A stretch of DNA of 64,000 bases. Origin: Pricia mediterranea. GTDB lineage: Bacteria; Bacteroidota; Bacteroidia; Flavobacteriales; Flavobacteriaceae. This document shows, piece by piece, positions 55,520 to 64,000 of the stretch. Every line of letters starts with the position of its first letter. Within the stretch, counting starts at the first letter, position 1. The notes under the pieces are model-generated. The model saw only the letters and a list, made by a program, of their open reading frames with translations, did no database searches and was not told where the DNA came from. Location of the stretch: NCBI RefSeq assembly GCF_032248455.1, contig NZ_JAVTTP010000001.1, forward strand, positions 620,001 through 684,000, given 5' to 3'. A program made the translations under genes and the position numbers.

Positions 55520-56083
55520 ATGGCCGAACTGACTGAACGTATACCACCGGGTTGGGACTATAATCCCGCGACCTGGTCGCAGCGAATACCCATAGTGATA
55601 CTGGCCCTAGTAGGCTTCGTCATCGCTACCTACCTTTCGTTGTACCAGCTCGATTATATCGACACGGTGTGGGAGCCCTTTTTTGGCGATGGCAGCGTTA
55701 CCATCTTGAATTCGAAAATCTCGCACATTCTACCGATTCCGGATGCCGCCCTTGGGGCTTTCGGATATTTGGTCGATGCCGTAACGGGCGTAATCGGCGG
55801 CACCTACCGCTGGCGCAAAATGCCCTGGATAGTCATTGTTTTCGGCCTGGCAGTGGGGCCCTTGGGCTTTGTAAGCGTTATGCTGGTTGTGTTCCAACCT
55901 GTACTTTTCTCGGCCTGGTGCTCCCTCTGCCTGGCCTCCGCCATCGTTTCCATCGCCATGATCGGCCCCGCGATGGACGAAATGCTGGCCAGCCTGCAGT
56001 TTATGCAACGGGCCAAAAAAGCGGGGGCATCGACCTGGAAAATTTTTTGGGGCGTGTCCTCCGAAATTGAAAAAGTGAAGTGA
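55520..56083 (+). CDS. Vitamin K epoxide reductase (VKOR)-like membrane protein
   Basis: 187 residues from the ATG at 55520. Four to five transmembrane segments (about 25-43, 75-95, 103-123, 127-148). The CxxC active-site motif is present in SAWCSLCLAS, but the loop cysteine pair of canonical VKOR is absent; the loop instead carries FGDGSVTILNSKISHILPIP, PDAALGAFGYL. This subfamily is known from bacterial epimerase-VKOR-SPW clusters. It could form a disulfide only with an external partner. Confidence 0.85.
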   Translation: MAELTERIPPGWDYNPATWSQRIPIVILALVGFVIATYLSLYQLDYIDTVWEPFFGDGSVTILNSKISHILPIPDAALGAFGYLVDAVTGVIGGTYRWRKMPWIVIVFGLAVGPLGFVSVMLVVFQPVLFSAWCSLCLASAIVSIAMIGPAMDEMLASLQFMQRAKKAGASTWKIFWGVSSEIEKVK

Positions 56084-56094
56084 GTTTTGGTGGC

Positions 56095-56182
56095 CGACGA
56101 TAGACGGTGGACGGTGGACTATAAACTGTAGATGAAAAACCAACGAGTAAGAACTAACGACCAAAGACTAAAGACTAACGAA
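56095..56182. repeat. Short tandem repeats in the VKOR-SPW gap
   Basis: GACGGTGGACGGTGGACTA followed by (A)ACTAACGACCAAAGACTAAAGACTAACG, i.e. two families of 7-9-bp direct repeats starting 12 bp behind the VKOR-like stop codon. Confidence 0.8.
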
Positions 56183-56566
56183 ATGTGGGCTAAAATTTTA
56201 AACATCATTTTGGGACTGTGGTTAATGACGGCACCCGCGGTCTTTTCTTACGGGAAGGCGGCCTCGGACAACGGCCATATCATAGGACCGATCATCATCA
56301 CCTTTTCGGTAGTATCATTGTGGGAGGCCACCCATGTGGTGCGTAAATGGAATTACCCCTTCGCACTGTGGTTACTGTTGTCACCATGGCTACTAGATTA
56401 TCAAGCCACAACCGCCATTTCGAGCGATATAATAACGGGCGTCCTGATCATGATATTATCCACTGTCGGACAACACATAGAGAATCGATACGGAGGTGGA
56501 TGGTCCGCACTCTTGGATAAAGAGCCCGAACATATAGAGCACGCCCAAAAACGAAAGATCGAATAG
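56183..56566 (+). CDS. SPW repeat membrane protein
   Basis: 127 residues from the ATG at 56183. Four hydrophobic segments; two copies of the SPW-type motif, LGLWLMTAPAVF (about 8-19) and LWLLLSPWLLDY (about 68-79). Family of unknown function, frequently next to VKOR-like and epimerase genes in distant phyla. Acidic C-terminal tail. Confidence 0.85.
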   Translation: MWAKILNIILGLWLMTAPAVFSYGKAASDNGHIIGPIIITFSVVSLWEATHVVRKWNYPFALWLLLSPWLLDYQATTAISSDIITGVLIMILSTVGQHIENRYGGGWSALLDKEPEHIEHAQKRKIE

Positions 56567-56661
56567 GCGCCGAATTCCCCGTATAGCCAGTAAGATACGG
56601 TTTAGAAAGAAGTTGATTTTTCGATATTTTTTAATTATGTTTTAACTCAATATCAGAACCT

Positions 56662-57501
56662 ATGCAGATACAGACCCTAGTAGTACCCGTTGATTTCTCC
56701 GATACGGCCGAAAAAGCTGTCCATTACGCGACGGCCCTGGCCAAGAAACTAAATTCCGAGCTTATTTTCGCACATGGTTATACCCCGGTGCAGGCTCCCA
56801 ATGCCAGTGCCAGTATGTCTTCGACCAATATTCCGCCCGCCCAAAATGTAGTCACTCATGAAGAATTGGCGCGTCAGAGGATGGAGGAATTTTTAGACGG
56901 ATTTCCGGAAATTTCGAACACAAGACATACCGTATCCGTAATGTTGGGATCCATTACCGATGTTGTCCGTGAGACCGTCCGAGAAAAAAAGGTGGACTTG
57001 GTCGTAACGGCTACCGAGGGTGCCGACGAGCTAAAGGGTTTCTTCGTAGGCACGAACAGTGAAAAACTGAGCCGGGAAGCTCCCTGTCCCGTACTTATCG
57101 TTCCCGATGACGTGAAAAATTACAAAATCGATACGGTATGTTTGGCCCTGGACACTAAAGATCCAGAAAATTCCGTAAGTCCGGAGCTATTGATGGCACT
57201 AGTGAACGCCTTCGACGCCAAGCTAAGAATCATTCATATTTCAGAGGATGAGGATACCACGGCCAAGAAGACAGAGTTGATAGACCAGTATCAAAATACA
57301 TTGGGGAAGACTCGCCACTCCTTCCATGTATTCCATGGCGATAATCCCCAAGATGGTATCACCAAGTTTCTGGACGAAAACCCTATCGATCTTCTAACTT
57401 TGGTACACCGGGAACATGGGTTTTTCGAGCGGATTTTTCAACCCGGCATCCGAAAGAAACTCGTGTTTTCTGCCGATATCCCCTTGCTCATCCTAAAATA
57501 A
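56662..57501 (+). CDS. Universal stress protein, two UspA domains
   Basis: 279 residues. First domain about 1-150 with VPVDFSDTAEKAVHYA and the ADELKGFFVGTNSEKLSR loop, second about 155-279 ending FERIFQPGIRKKLVF. Close paralogue of the gene at 22884 in length and motif order. Located just before nhaA, 41 bp apart, and possibly co-expressed with it. Confidence 0.93.
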   Translation: MQIQTLVVPVDFSDTAEKAVHYATALAKKLNSELIFAHGYTPVQAPNASASMSSTNIPPAQNVVTHEELARQRMEEFLDGFPEISNTRHTVSVMLGSITDVVRETVREKKVDLVVTATEGADELKGFFVGTNSEKLSREAPCPVLIVPDDVKNYKIDTVCLALDTKDPENSVSPELLMALVNAFDAKLRIIHISEDEDTTAKKTELIDQYQNTLGKTRHSFHVFHGDNPQDGITKFLDENPIDLLTLVHREHGFFERIFQPGIRKKLVFSADIPLLILK

Positions 57502-57542
57502 AAATCCATACCTGATAACATCGCAGTCCCTACTTTCGATTT

Positions 57543-58892
57543 ATGAACAAAATTACACGACAGACCCATTGGGAAAAATTCAAGGGGGCCATCGCCCCCA
57601 TTTTCTCGGGTGATCTGGTTTCGGGCATCCTTATGGTAGCTTCCGTCATCATCGCCCTGGTATGGGCTAATTCGCCTTGGTCGGATGCCTTTCACGAATT
57701 TTGGGAATATCCACTGAAAATTGAATTCAACGAGGCGCAACTGAGTATGACCTTGCACCAATTCGTGAACGATGGCCTGATGGCCATTTTCTTTTTTACG
57801 ATCGGACTGGAAATCAAAAGGGAAATCATCGCAGGTGAACTCTCGAACCTTAAAAAGGCCATGCTACCGATTTTGTGCGCTATCGGCGGTATCGTGTTTC
57901 CCGCCCTGATCTACGTCGTACTTAATTACGGGGATCCGACGGTGACCGGCTGGGGTATCCCTATGGCCACCGACATCGTCTTTGCCTTGGTCTTATTGAC
58001 CCTGGTAGGCAGCAAAAAAGTGCCGCTTGCCCTAAAAGTCTTCGTTACGGCACTTGCAGTGGTCGACGATCTTTTTGCCGTCGCCGTCATCGCCTTCTTT
58101 TATACCGACCAAATTGTCCTTGTAAGCTTGCTCTGGGCCTTTGTCTGTTTCTTTATTTTGGTAGGTGCCAATAGAATCGGGGTCAAAAATCCTATATTTT
58201 ACGGGGTAATCGGGATTGTGGGAATTTGGACCGGCTTTTTTCTTTCCGGGGTTCATGCCACCCTTGCAGGCGTGATAACCGCCATCGCCATTCCGGCCAA
58301 GGTAGAGCTGGGGGAAAATCAGTTTGCCCATAACATTCGTAACCTGCTCGATACCTTTGAACGCACTCCTTCGACTGGCAGCGTGTTTGTCAAGAAGAAA
58401 CATGTTGAACTCGTAGAGATCATCAGAAAGGCCATCCGGCAAACGGTGCCTCCGCTACAATCTATTGAGCGGGTGCTGCAGCCGTTCGTCAATTTTATCG
58501 TGCTACCGCTATTCGCTTTTGCGAACACGGGTCTGACTCTAAAGGCCGAAGATATCGGACGATTGGGCGACCCCCTGTCCCTTGGTATTATATTGGGACT
58601 CGTCGTCGGCAAGTTCGCCGGTATCTCACTGGTAGCAAGAGGGGCGGTGGCGCTGAAAATCGCCAAATTGCCGAAAAATGTACAGTGGCCGCAAGTTTAC
58701 GGTGCCGCTGCCTTCGCGGGTATCGGCTTTACCATGTCTATTTTTATCAGCGACCTGGCTTTTTCCGAAGAAGCTGTCGTACGCGAGGCGAAACTGGCCA
58801 TTTTGGTAGCTTTCGTACTCGCAGTGGTTTTGGGGACCTTAATTTTTAAATTTTTCGTGAAGACAAAAAAAGGCCAAGATGTAAAGGGATAA
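57543..58892 (+). CDS. nhaA: Na+/H+ antiporter NhaA
   Basis: 449 residues, about 11 hydrophobic helices. Typical NhaA motifs: FFTIGLEIKREI, MATDIVFALV, the two aspartates in AVVDDLFAVAVIA and the IGFTMSIFISDLAF segment. Exports Na+ in exchange for H+; relevant for salt and alkaline stress in a marine bacterium. A very short leader, with CTACTTTCG 6 bp before the ATG, is present. Confidence 0.97.
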   Translation: MNKITRQTHWEKFKGAIAPIFSGDLVSGILMVASVIIALVWANSPWSDAFHEFWEYPLKIEFNEAQLSMTLHQFVNDGLMAIFFFTIGLEIKREIIAGELSNLKKAMLPILCAIGGIVFPALIYVVLNYGDPTVTGWGIPMATDIVFALVLLTLVGSKKVPLALKVFVTALAVVDDLFAVAVIAFFYTDQIVLVSLLWAFVCFFILVGANRIGVKNPIFYGVIGIVGIWTGFFLSGVHATLAGVITAIAIPAKVELGENQFAHNIRNLLDTFERTPSTGSVFVKKKHVELVEIIRKAIRQTVPPLQSIERVLQPFVNFIVLPLFAFANTGLTLKAEDIGRLGDPLSLGIILGLVVGKFAGISLVARGAVALKIAKLPKNVQWPQVYGAAAFAGIGFTMSIFISDLAFSEEAVVREAKLAILVAFVLAVVLGTLIFKFFVKTKKGQDVKG

Positions 58893-58995
58893 GAATGTCG
58901 AAACTCCTTCTTAATGCAGCTAACAACTCGAATAGCGAATATGGCCATTGGGTCGGAACGTAGTCTGGATGAGTGGGTCGGATAGATTAGTAGCT

Positions 58996-59029
58996 AGTCT
59001 TACGTCTTAAGTCATATAATCTTATGCCA
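58996..59029. repeat. TCTTA(A/C)GTC degenerate repeat behind the DCC protein gene
   Basis: AGTCTTACGTCTTAAGTC followed by ATATAATCTTATGCC: three to four copies of a GTCTTA word, 50 bp from the stop of the minus-strand DCC gene. Nearly identical to the start of the repeat at 27225. Confidence 0.75.
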
Positions 59030-59079
59030 TTTTTTCGAGCCGGTCGGGTAATTATGCGGATAGGCATTATAGAAAAACC

Positions 59080-59550
59080 TTATACGAAAACAAGGATCAA
59101 CACTATAATCCCTACCAGGTAAAAGACCCAATAAGGTTTCGGTTTGTTCGGGTCTTCCCCGAAAAAAGCTTGGGTCAGGTTGTACATAAAAGGGCGATGA
59201 TCGGCAACATAGCTGTAGCCGAGATCGCTAAGCGTCCTAAAAAACTGCGATTTTTGATAATACCCATACAACCGATTCCACGTTTTAGAATATTCCAACG
59301 TACGATAGGCCGCACCGGCACCGCTGATCACCCTTCCATCCGATAAAATCAAACGGACCGCCTTTTGAAATGCCTCCTTAGGGATATCGGGAATTTCTTC
59401 GTGGATATCCTGATAGGGAACATATCGAACCGCGTCGCCAGTGATCTTTTTCCAACGGGTGACCCAATACTTGCAAAATCCGCATTGCCCGTCCCAAACC
59501 AAGAGGGGCTTTTCGGGGCGGTAAGTGGTGCGATCGGGCTCTGCTGTCAT
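59080..59550 (-). CDS. DCC family thiol-disulfide oxidoreductase (DUF393) with C-terminal membrane helix
   Basis: 156 residues. The DCC signature LVWDGQCGFCKYW carries the CxxC pair Cys23/Cys26 in a thioredoxin-like context. A C-terminal transmembrane helix (about 138-156) anchors it with a cytoplasmic catalytic domain. Reaction not defined for the family. Confidence 0.88.
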   Translation of the reverse strand: MTAEPDRTTYRPEKPLLVWDGQCGFCKYWVTRWKKITGDAVRYVPYQDIHEEIPDIPKEAFQKAVRLILSDGRVISGAGAAYRTLEYSKTWNRLYGYYQKSQFFRTLSDLGYSYVADHRPFMYNLTQAFFGEDPNKPKPYWVFYLVGIIVLILVFV

Positions 59551-59608
59551 AGTTCTTGGACTACTTCTAAGATTGAATTGAAAGGGTTTTGAAACTTCAA
59601 CCCGATCT

Positions 59609-59717
59609 AGACATAAGACTTAGGACTTAGGACTTAGGACTAAAAAATCTCGAAAAAATAATCTGTTCTGGGAAAAAAATTACAGTCTTACGTCCTAAGT
59701 CTTACCGTCTTATGTCT
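59609..59717. repeat. Inverted pair of TAGGACTT-type repeats
   Basis: Left arm: AGACATAAGAC, then three tandem copies of TTAGGAC (8-bp period). Right arm (59681-59717) is the imperfect reverse complement, ending in GTCTTATGTCT, which pairs perfectly with the start of the left arm (59609-59619 with 59707-59717). Located between the DCC gene and the 3' end of the kinase. Confidence 0.85.
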
Positions 59718-59743
59718 TTTTGGTGTTCAGGTAATTATGAGGA

Positions 59744-61055
59744 CTATAATTTCTTCTTATTGTCCCGCTTCTTCGGTTGCGCCACAGGCAAGATGACGTG
59801 GAAGGCCGCCCCCTGCCCCTCCTTGGATTCGGCAAAGATATCCCCGTGGTGGTTTTCGGCGATGCGTTTGCAGAGGGCCAGGCCGATGCCCGTACCGAGG
59901 TACTGGCTAGAGGGGTTCAGACGTTGAAAAATGGTAAAGATCTGTTCGCCGTACTTCTCGCTGAATCCGATGCCGTTGTCCCTAAAAACAATTTCGTAAT
60001 ACGATAGGTCCGGGTCTAGCGCAGGCCGTTCCTTGACTTCGGTTTTGGAATATTTTCTGGAGGATATGGAAAGTAGCGGGGGCACGCCCTCCTTGGAAAA
60101 TTTTAGCGCGTTGCTGACCAGGTTGTAGAAAAGTTGGTTGACCTGTAGGGGGATGGCCTCGATGGTCGAAAGCTGCCCCACCTGCAGTTCCGCTTCCTTT
60201 TGTTCTATCAGCAGTTCAAAATCGGATAAGATGTCATCGAGCACGTCGTTCAGGTCGGTCTGCTCGAAGAGTTTTTCGTGGTGGGCCAGACGGGCGAAGT
60301 TCAGTAAGTTCTTGATCAAGGAGGACATCCGGGCAGAGGCCGATTTTATCTTTTTAAGATAGGTTTCCAAATCCTCTTGGTGAATGTTGTCCCCCTTGTC
60401 GGTGATACGGCCGGCAAACGTGGTGATCTTACGCAGGGGCTCCTGTAAATCATGGCTGGCGACGTGCACGAACTGGTCCAACTGCTCGTTGGTGCGGTTC
60501 AGCTCCTCTATGGTGGTCTGGTAATTTCGCTCCACCGTCTTTCTTTCGGTAATATCGGCAATTTCCAAAAGAATCAGTTTTTCCGAATCCTTTTCCCGAA
60601 TGATTCGTCTGGCGTTGAACCGAAAAATACGTTCGCCGTCTCTTTCGGTCTCTACCACCATTTCCTCATCGACAACTTTTTGCTCCTTGGGAAGTATTTT
60701 TTCGAGCATGTTGCGCAGTTCGTCCCGGTTCCATTGCCCGTTCTGTATCTCGAGAAAATGCTGGCCTGCAACCTCTTCTTCATCCATATCGAATTTTTCG
60801 ATAAAAGAGCTGTTGGTCTTTTGGATACGCAAATCGGAGTCGAGCACTAAAAACGGCTCCCGGACCGCGGCGATAATATCTTCGGAATAGGCCAGGGCAT
60901 CGTTCAGCTCTTCCTGCTTCTCGGTCAGCTCGCGGTTGACGACCACCAGTTCTTCGTTGGTAGATTCCAATTCTTCCTTCGAGGTTTCCAGTTCCTCGTT
61001 CAGGCTCTGCATCTCCTCGTTACCGCTCAACAGTTCTTCGTTGGCACTCTGGAAT
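59744..61055 (-). pseudogene. C-terminal part of IS-split CheB-CheR-PAS-histidine kinase gene
   Basis: About 437 codons. Coiled-coil heptads (NEELLSGNEEMQSLNEELE, up to about residue 60), a PAS domain (about 60-185), HisKA with phospho-His in FVHVASHDLQEPLRK, and HATPase with N box NLVSNALKFS, G1 DNGIGF and G2 GTGIGLAL. The frame is interrupted upstream by the IS3 element at 61056. A TTG at 61030 could start a truncated kinase, but there is no evidence for expression. The other half is at 62316-64000. Confidence 0.9.
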
Positions 61056-61116
61056 TGCTACATTTGATTGGACATAAAGTTGAGGGACGTCACTAACGTT
61101 TTAACTTTACCCTATA

Positions 61117-61431
61117 ATGAGAAGAAAAGCAAGACATTACACTGATGAGTTCAAGCAAAAGGCCGTGGAACTGACCTATGCACGCGGTAGCATCGTTGAG
61201 ATCTGCCGTGAACTTGACATCCCCAGATCTGTACTGGGCAGATGGAGAAAGGAGATGGGCGAACTCGGCCCCAACAGTTTTCCGGGCCGTGGCAACGCGA
61301 AAATGACCGATGAACAAAAAGAGATAGGCCGGTTGGAGAAACGCCTGAGGGACGCGGAACTTGAACGCGACATCCTAAAAAAGGCCATTGGCATCTTCTC
61401 CGCGAGCGACAGGAAATCTACCGGTTCATAA
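61117..61431 (+). CDS. IS3-family transposase OrfA
   Basis: 104 residues. Helix-turn-helix (YTDEFKQKAVELTYARGS, ICRELDIPRSVLGRW) and a C-terminal leucine-zipper region (IGRLEKRLRDAELERDILKK). The A6G slippery heptamer (A AAA AAG, 61377-61383) is in the correct frame for programmed -1 frameshifting into orfB. Confidence 0.93.
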   Translation: MRRKARHYTDEFKQKAVELTYARGSIVEICRELDIPRSVLGRWRKEMGELGPNSFPGRGNAKMTDEQKEIGRLEKRLRDAELERDILKKAIGIFSASDRKSTGS

Positions 61432-61463
61432 AGGACCACAAAAAGGAATTCCCTGTCGGGAAG

Positions 61464-62291
61464 ATGTGCAAAGTCTTCAAGGTAAGCAGAAGCGGATTTT
61501 ATGCATGGCAGAACCATATGCCCTCGAAGCGCGACAACGAGAACCGGATGTTGCTTTGCGAAATAATGCGTGTGCACGAACGGAGCAAGGCCAGTTACGG
61601 GAGCCCCCGTATGACCGATGAGCTCAGGGCCCGTGGGTTCGATGTGTCCAGGCCACGGGTGGCCAGGTTGATGAGGAAAAACGGGATACGGGCGGTCCAC
61701 GCCAAAAAGTTTGTGGTAACGACCGATTCCAAACACAGGTATCCGGTGGTGGAAAACAAACTGGACAGGGACTTCTCCGCCGGGGAAAGCGGCCGGGCAT
61801 GGGTATCGGACATCACCTATGTAAAAACGGCCAAGGGGTGGCTTTACCTGACCGTTGTCCTGGACCTTTTTGACCGTAAAGTACTGGGCTGGTCGCAAAG
61901 CGACGATCTGTGCGCGGAGAAAACCACGGTGGCAGCATGGAAAATGGCAGTTGTCAACCGTCCGCCCTCAAAGAAACTGATCTTTCATTCGGACAGGGGC
62001 ATACAATATGCCTGCCATGATTTTGTCAATTTACTGGACAGCTACAAATGTGTTGAAAGGAGCATGAGCAGAAAAGGAAATTGTTGGGACAATGCCGTGG
62101 CCGAGAGCTTCTTTAAGACCATAAAGGTCGAACTCATCTATAGAAACGGCTACCGGGAGAAAAAGGAAGCTGCGCTATCGATATTCGAATGGATCGAAAC
62201 ATGGTACAACAGGAACAGGAGACACTCCGCTCTTGGTAATATGACAATCAATGAATTTGAGAAATCAATGCAACTTAAAAATGTAGCTTAA
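61464..62291 (+). CDS. IS3-family transposase OrfB (DDE)
   Basis: 275 residues as a separate ORF. rve integrase core with catalytic Asp116 (WVSDITYV), Asp177 (FHSDRGIQY) and Glu214 (AVAESFF); 36 residues separate the last two. Its frame is open upstream to the OrfA frameshift region, so the functional transposase is probably OrfAB. No internal stop, hence likely active. Confidence 0.94.
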   Translation: MCKVFKVSRSGFYAWQNHMPSKRDNENRMLLCEIMRVHERSKASYGSPRMTDELRARGFDVSRPRVARLMRKNGIRAVHAKKFVVTTDSKHRYPVVENKLDRDFSAGESGRAWVSDITYVKTAKGWLYLTVVLDLFDRKVLGWSQSDDLCAEKTTVAAWKMAVVNRPPSKKLIFHSDRGIQYACHDFVNLLDSYKCVERSMSRKGNCWDNAVAESFFKTIKVELIYRNGYREKKEAALSIFEWIETWYNRNRRHSALGNMTINEFEKSMQLKNVA

Positions 62292-64000
62292 CTAAATGTC
62301 CGTTTTTTTGTTGCAAGTCCACTCTGCAGCTCTTCGTTGTGGGCCTCCTGTTCTTCGCTGATGCCGCGCATGTCTTCCCGCAGCTGTTCCAGTTCCTTTT
62401 CAAGGGCCTCGTTGCGTTGCCGAACCTCGCTTTTTCCCTTAACGGGGAACACGGGCTCGAGCATTTTTCTGACCTCCTCGTAGAACGACCGGTCTTCCGA
62501 GCTCTTCCAGAACAGAATAAGGTAATGGGGTTCCACGATATCGATAAGCGGCACAATCTCGAAATCGACCGAAAATTCCTCCCATTCTGTTTTAACCGGC
62601 ACTCCTTCTTTCCGGACTTTCTTCTCTGACTCTTTAACTTTGCGCAGGGCGTTGCGCAGTTCAAAGGCAAGTTCTTTGCGAGCGGTCTTCAGCAGTTCGT
62701 GGGTGGGCCGGCCCGATTGTGGTGTCACGAACGGCTCGATGTGCCCGTTGATATGCACGATTTCGTAATGGGCGTCGACGATGAGGCTCGCCGGGGTATA
62801 CTCGGTGACCAGCTTTCGATCCGCGCTCTTTCTAAAATCTGTTTTCGCGGGCGGAGAAATTTTCTCTTTTTTGTCCCCAAGGTCGAGCAAAGGTTGCTTA
62901 GTGGCGGTTTGAGCCGGCTCGAACCGCCCTTCGCCCGCCTTGCGGGAATATATTTTTTCATTTTTCGAGTACGGGACGAAATAGTCCGTCGGCTTGGCGA
63001 CACTCTCCGATTTTCCCATGAGCAGAAAACCGTTTTCCTTGAGGGCATAGTGAAAGGTAGAGAGTGCTTTCTTTTGTAGAAAGGGTTCGAGGTAGATAAA
63101 CACGTTGCGGCAGCTGATCAGGTCCACGCTCCGAAAGGGGGGGTCCATTAAAAAATTATGGACGGTAAATACAACGCTATCGCGAATCGACTTGATAACC
63201 CTAAAATTACCGTCGGTACGGTTAAAGTAGCGGTTCCGCCGTTCTTCGGAAACCGTTTCCAGTTCGCTTTGGCTATAGATACCGCTACGTGCCTTTTTGA
63301 TAACGGGCTCCGAAATGTCAGAGGCGAAAATCTGTATTTTTGGCCCCTTATAACGCCCTATGCCAGATGCCTCCAGCGCATCGAAAAGACACATGGCCAA
63401 GGAGAACACCTCCTCTCCGGTGGCGCAGCCCGCCACCCAGATACGGATGGTATCTTCCCCGGACCGTTCTTTCAGGAGTTTGGGGAAAATTTCCTCCTCT
63501 AGTTTTGCGAAAATCTCGGGATCCCTAAAAAAACTGGTGACCTTGATCAACATGTCCTGAAACAGTAGTTCCTGTTCTTTGGGGTCGTCTTTGAGCAGTT
63601 CGTGGTAATCTACGTGGTGGGCCATTTGGTTGATGGCCATTCTACGGCCGATTCGCCTTGAAATGGTAGGTTTTTTGTAATAGTTGAAATCGACCCCGCT
63701 TTTTTGTCGTACCACCGAGAGAATTTTTTGAAGTCCTTCGCCATCAATATGCCTTTCCTCCCCGTCTTCATGGTCTGTGCCACCCTCAAAGTTCGCCCGT
63801 ACCTTGACCAGCTTGGGAGGAATGTCCTCGGACGCGAGAATAAAATCGACGACGCCGGCTTCGACCGCGCTGCGGGGCATCCCTGGCCAGGCGGCCGACT
63901 CGGGGTCTTCGGCAAAAGTAATGCCTCCGTGTTCCTTGATTTCCCTTAGGCCTGCCGTTCCGTCATTGGCCGTACCCGATAGTACTACCCCGACTGCCAG
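62288..64000 (-). pseudogene. N-terminal part of IS-split CheB-CheR-PAS-histidine kinase gene, 5' end outside window
   Basis: The frame enters from the right edge. From 64000 leftward come the end of a CheB methylesterase domain (SGTANDGTAGLREI, PESAAWPGMPRSAVEAG), a CheR methyltransferase (about 63760-62930) with the SAM-binding IWVAGCATGEEVFS and the ISCRNVFIYL motif, then a linker with a degenerate PAS-like segment and a coiled coil. The frame reads 28 bases into the IS and stops at 62288. With the IS excised it would join the kinase part at 59744-61055, giving a typical CheB/CheR fusion kinase. Confidence 0.9.

Larger units (their letters stand above)
61056..62315 (+). mobile_element. IS3-family insertion sequence, 1260 bp
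   Basis: Terminal imperfect inverted repeats of about 29 bp, TGCTACATTTGATTGGACAT... at the left and the complement of TGCAACAAAAAAACGGACAT... at the right, with TG/CA ends. Encodes orfA (61117-61431) and orfB (61464-62291) in the -1 frame. It interrupts the kinase gene in the opposite orientation. I cannot see a matching 3-4-bp target duplication at the borders. Confidence 0.9.

Overview
The window looks like a chromosomal segment from a member of the Bacteroidota, most likely a marine Flavobacteriaceae of the Maribacter/Zobellia/Muricauda type. Evidence: a protein with a type IX secretion (T9SS) C-terminal sorting domain, LytTR/LytS two-component proteins, FAS1 lipoproteins, flavobacterial-style YidC, AT-rich translation starts without clear Shine-Dalgarno sequences, and a TTTG-N19-TACATTTG promoter of Bacteroidetes type. 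No rRNA, tRNA or CRISPR array was seen.

Layout. 0-3.4 kb: two secreted multi-domain FAS1 (fasciclin) proteins. 3.6-7.6 kb: housekeeping yidC and pyrG on the minus strand plus a DUF3820 gene. 7.6-9.1 kb: a decayed MNT/HEPN pair and a Tat-exported hydroxypyruvate-isomerase-like protein. 9.2-12.1 kb: LytS/LytTR two-component pair. 12.6-16.7 kb: a surface/secreted operon (parallel beta-helix protein, T9SS cargo, fibronectin-like lipoprotein) and a small outer-membrane barrel. 16.7-21.8 kb: DUF922 secreted protease-like protein, OsmC, a five-LysM lipoprotein and guaA, all minus strand. 22.9-27 kb: universal stress protein, AraC regulators and a single-domain response regulator.

27-35 kb holds two bacterial end-joining (NHEJ) loci arranged head to head. 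Minus strand: an SDR carrying an N-terminal SpoIIAA/STAS-like domain, then LigD broken into three separate genes (phosphoesterase, ligase, polymerase). Plus strand: ku followed by an ordinary fused PE-LIG-POL ligD. 35-59.5 kb is a dense general-stress island: two DUF892 ferritin-like proteins, CsbD-like and DUF7218-like small proteins, general-stress SDR, DUF3891, PepSY-like secreted protein, Csp-type copper four-helix bundle, Hsp20, Rcp1-type response regulator, CHAD and a probable CYTH-like protein, homodimeric pyruvate dehydrogenase aceE/aceF, PRC-barrel, FAS1, epimerase/VKOR/SPW cluster, second universal stress protein and nhaA. Gene remnants (GH15 glucoamylase, SDR, erythromycin esterase) are scattered between these genes, as expected for an accessory, high-turnover region.

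59.7-64 kb: a CheB-CheR-PAS-histidine kinase gene on the minus strand, split in its coiled-coil by a 1260-bp IS3-family element (61056-62315); its 5' end lies beyond the right edge. A recurring oddity is that many intergenic gaps directly behind stop codons contain short tandem or degenerate repeats, several of the TCTTA(A/C)GTC type.
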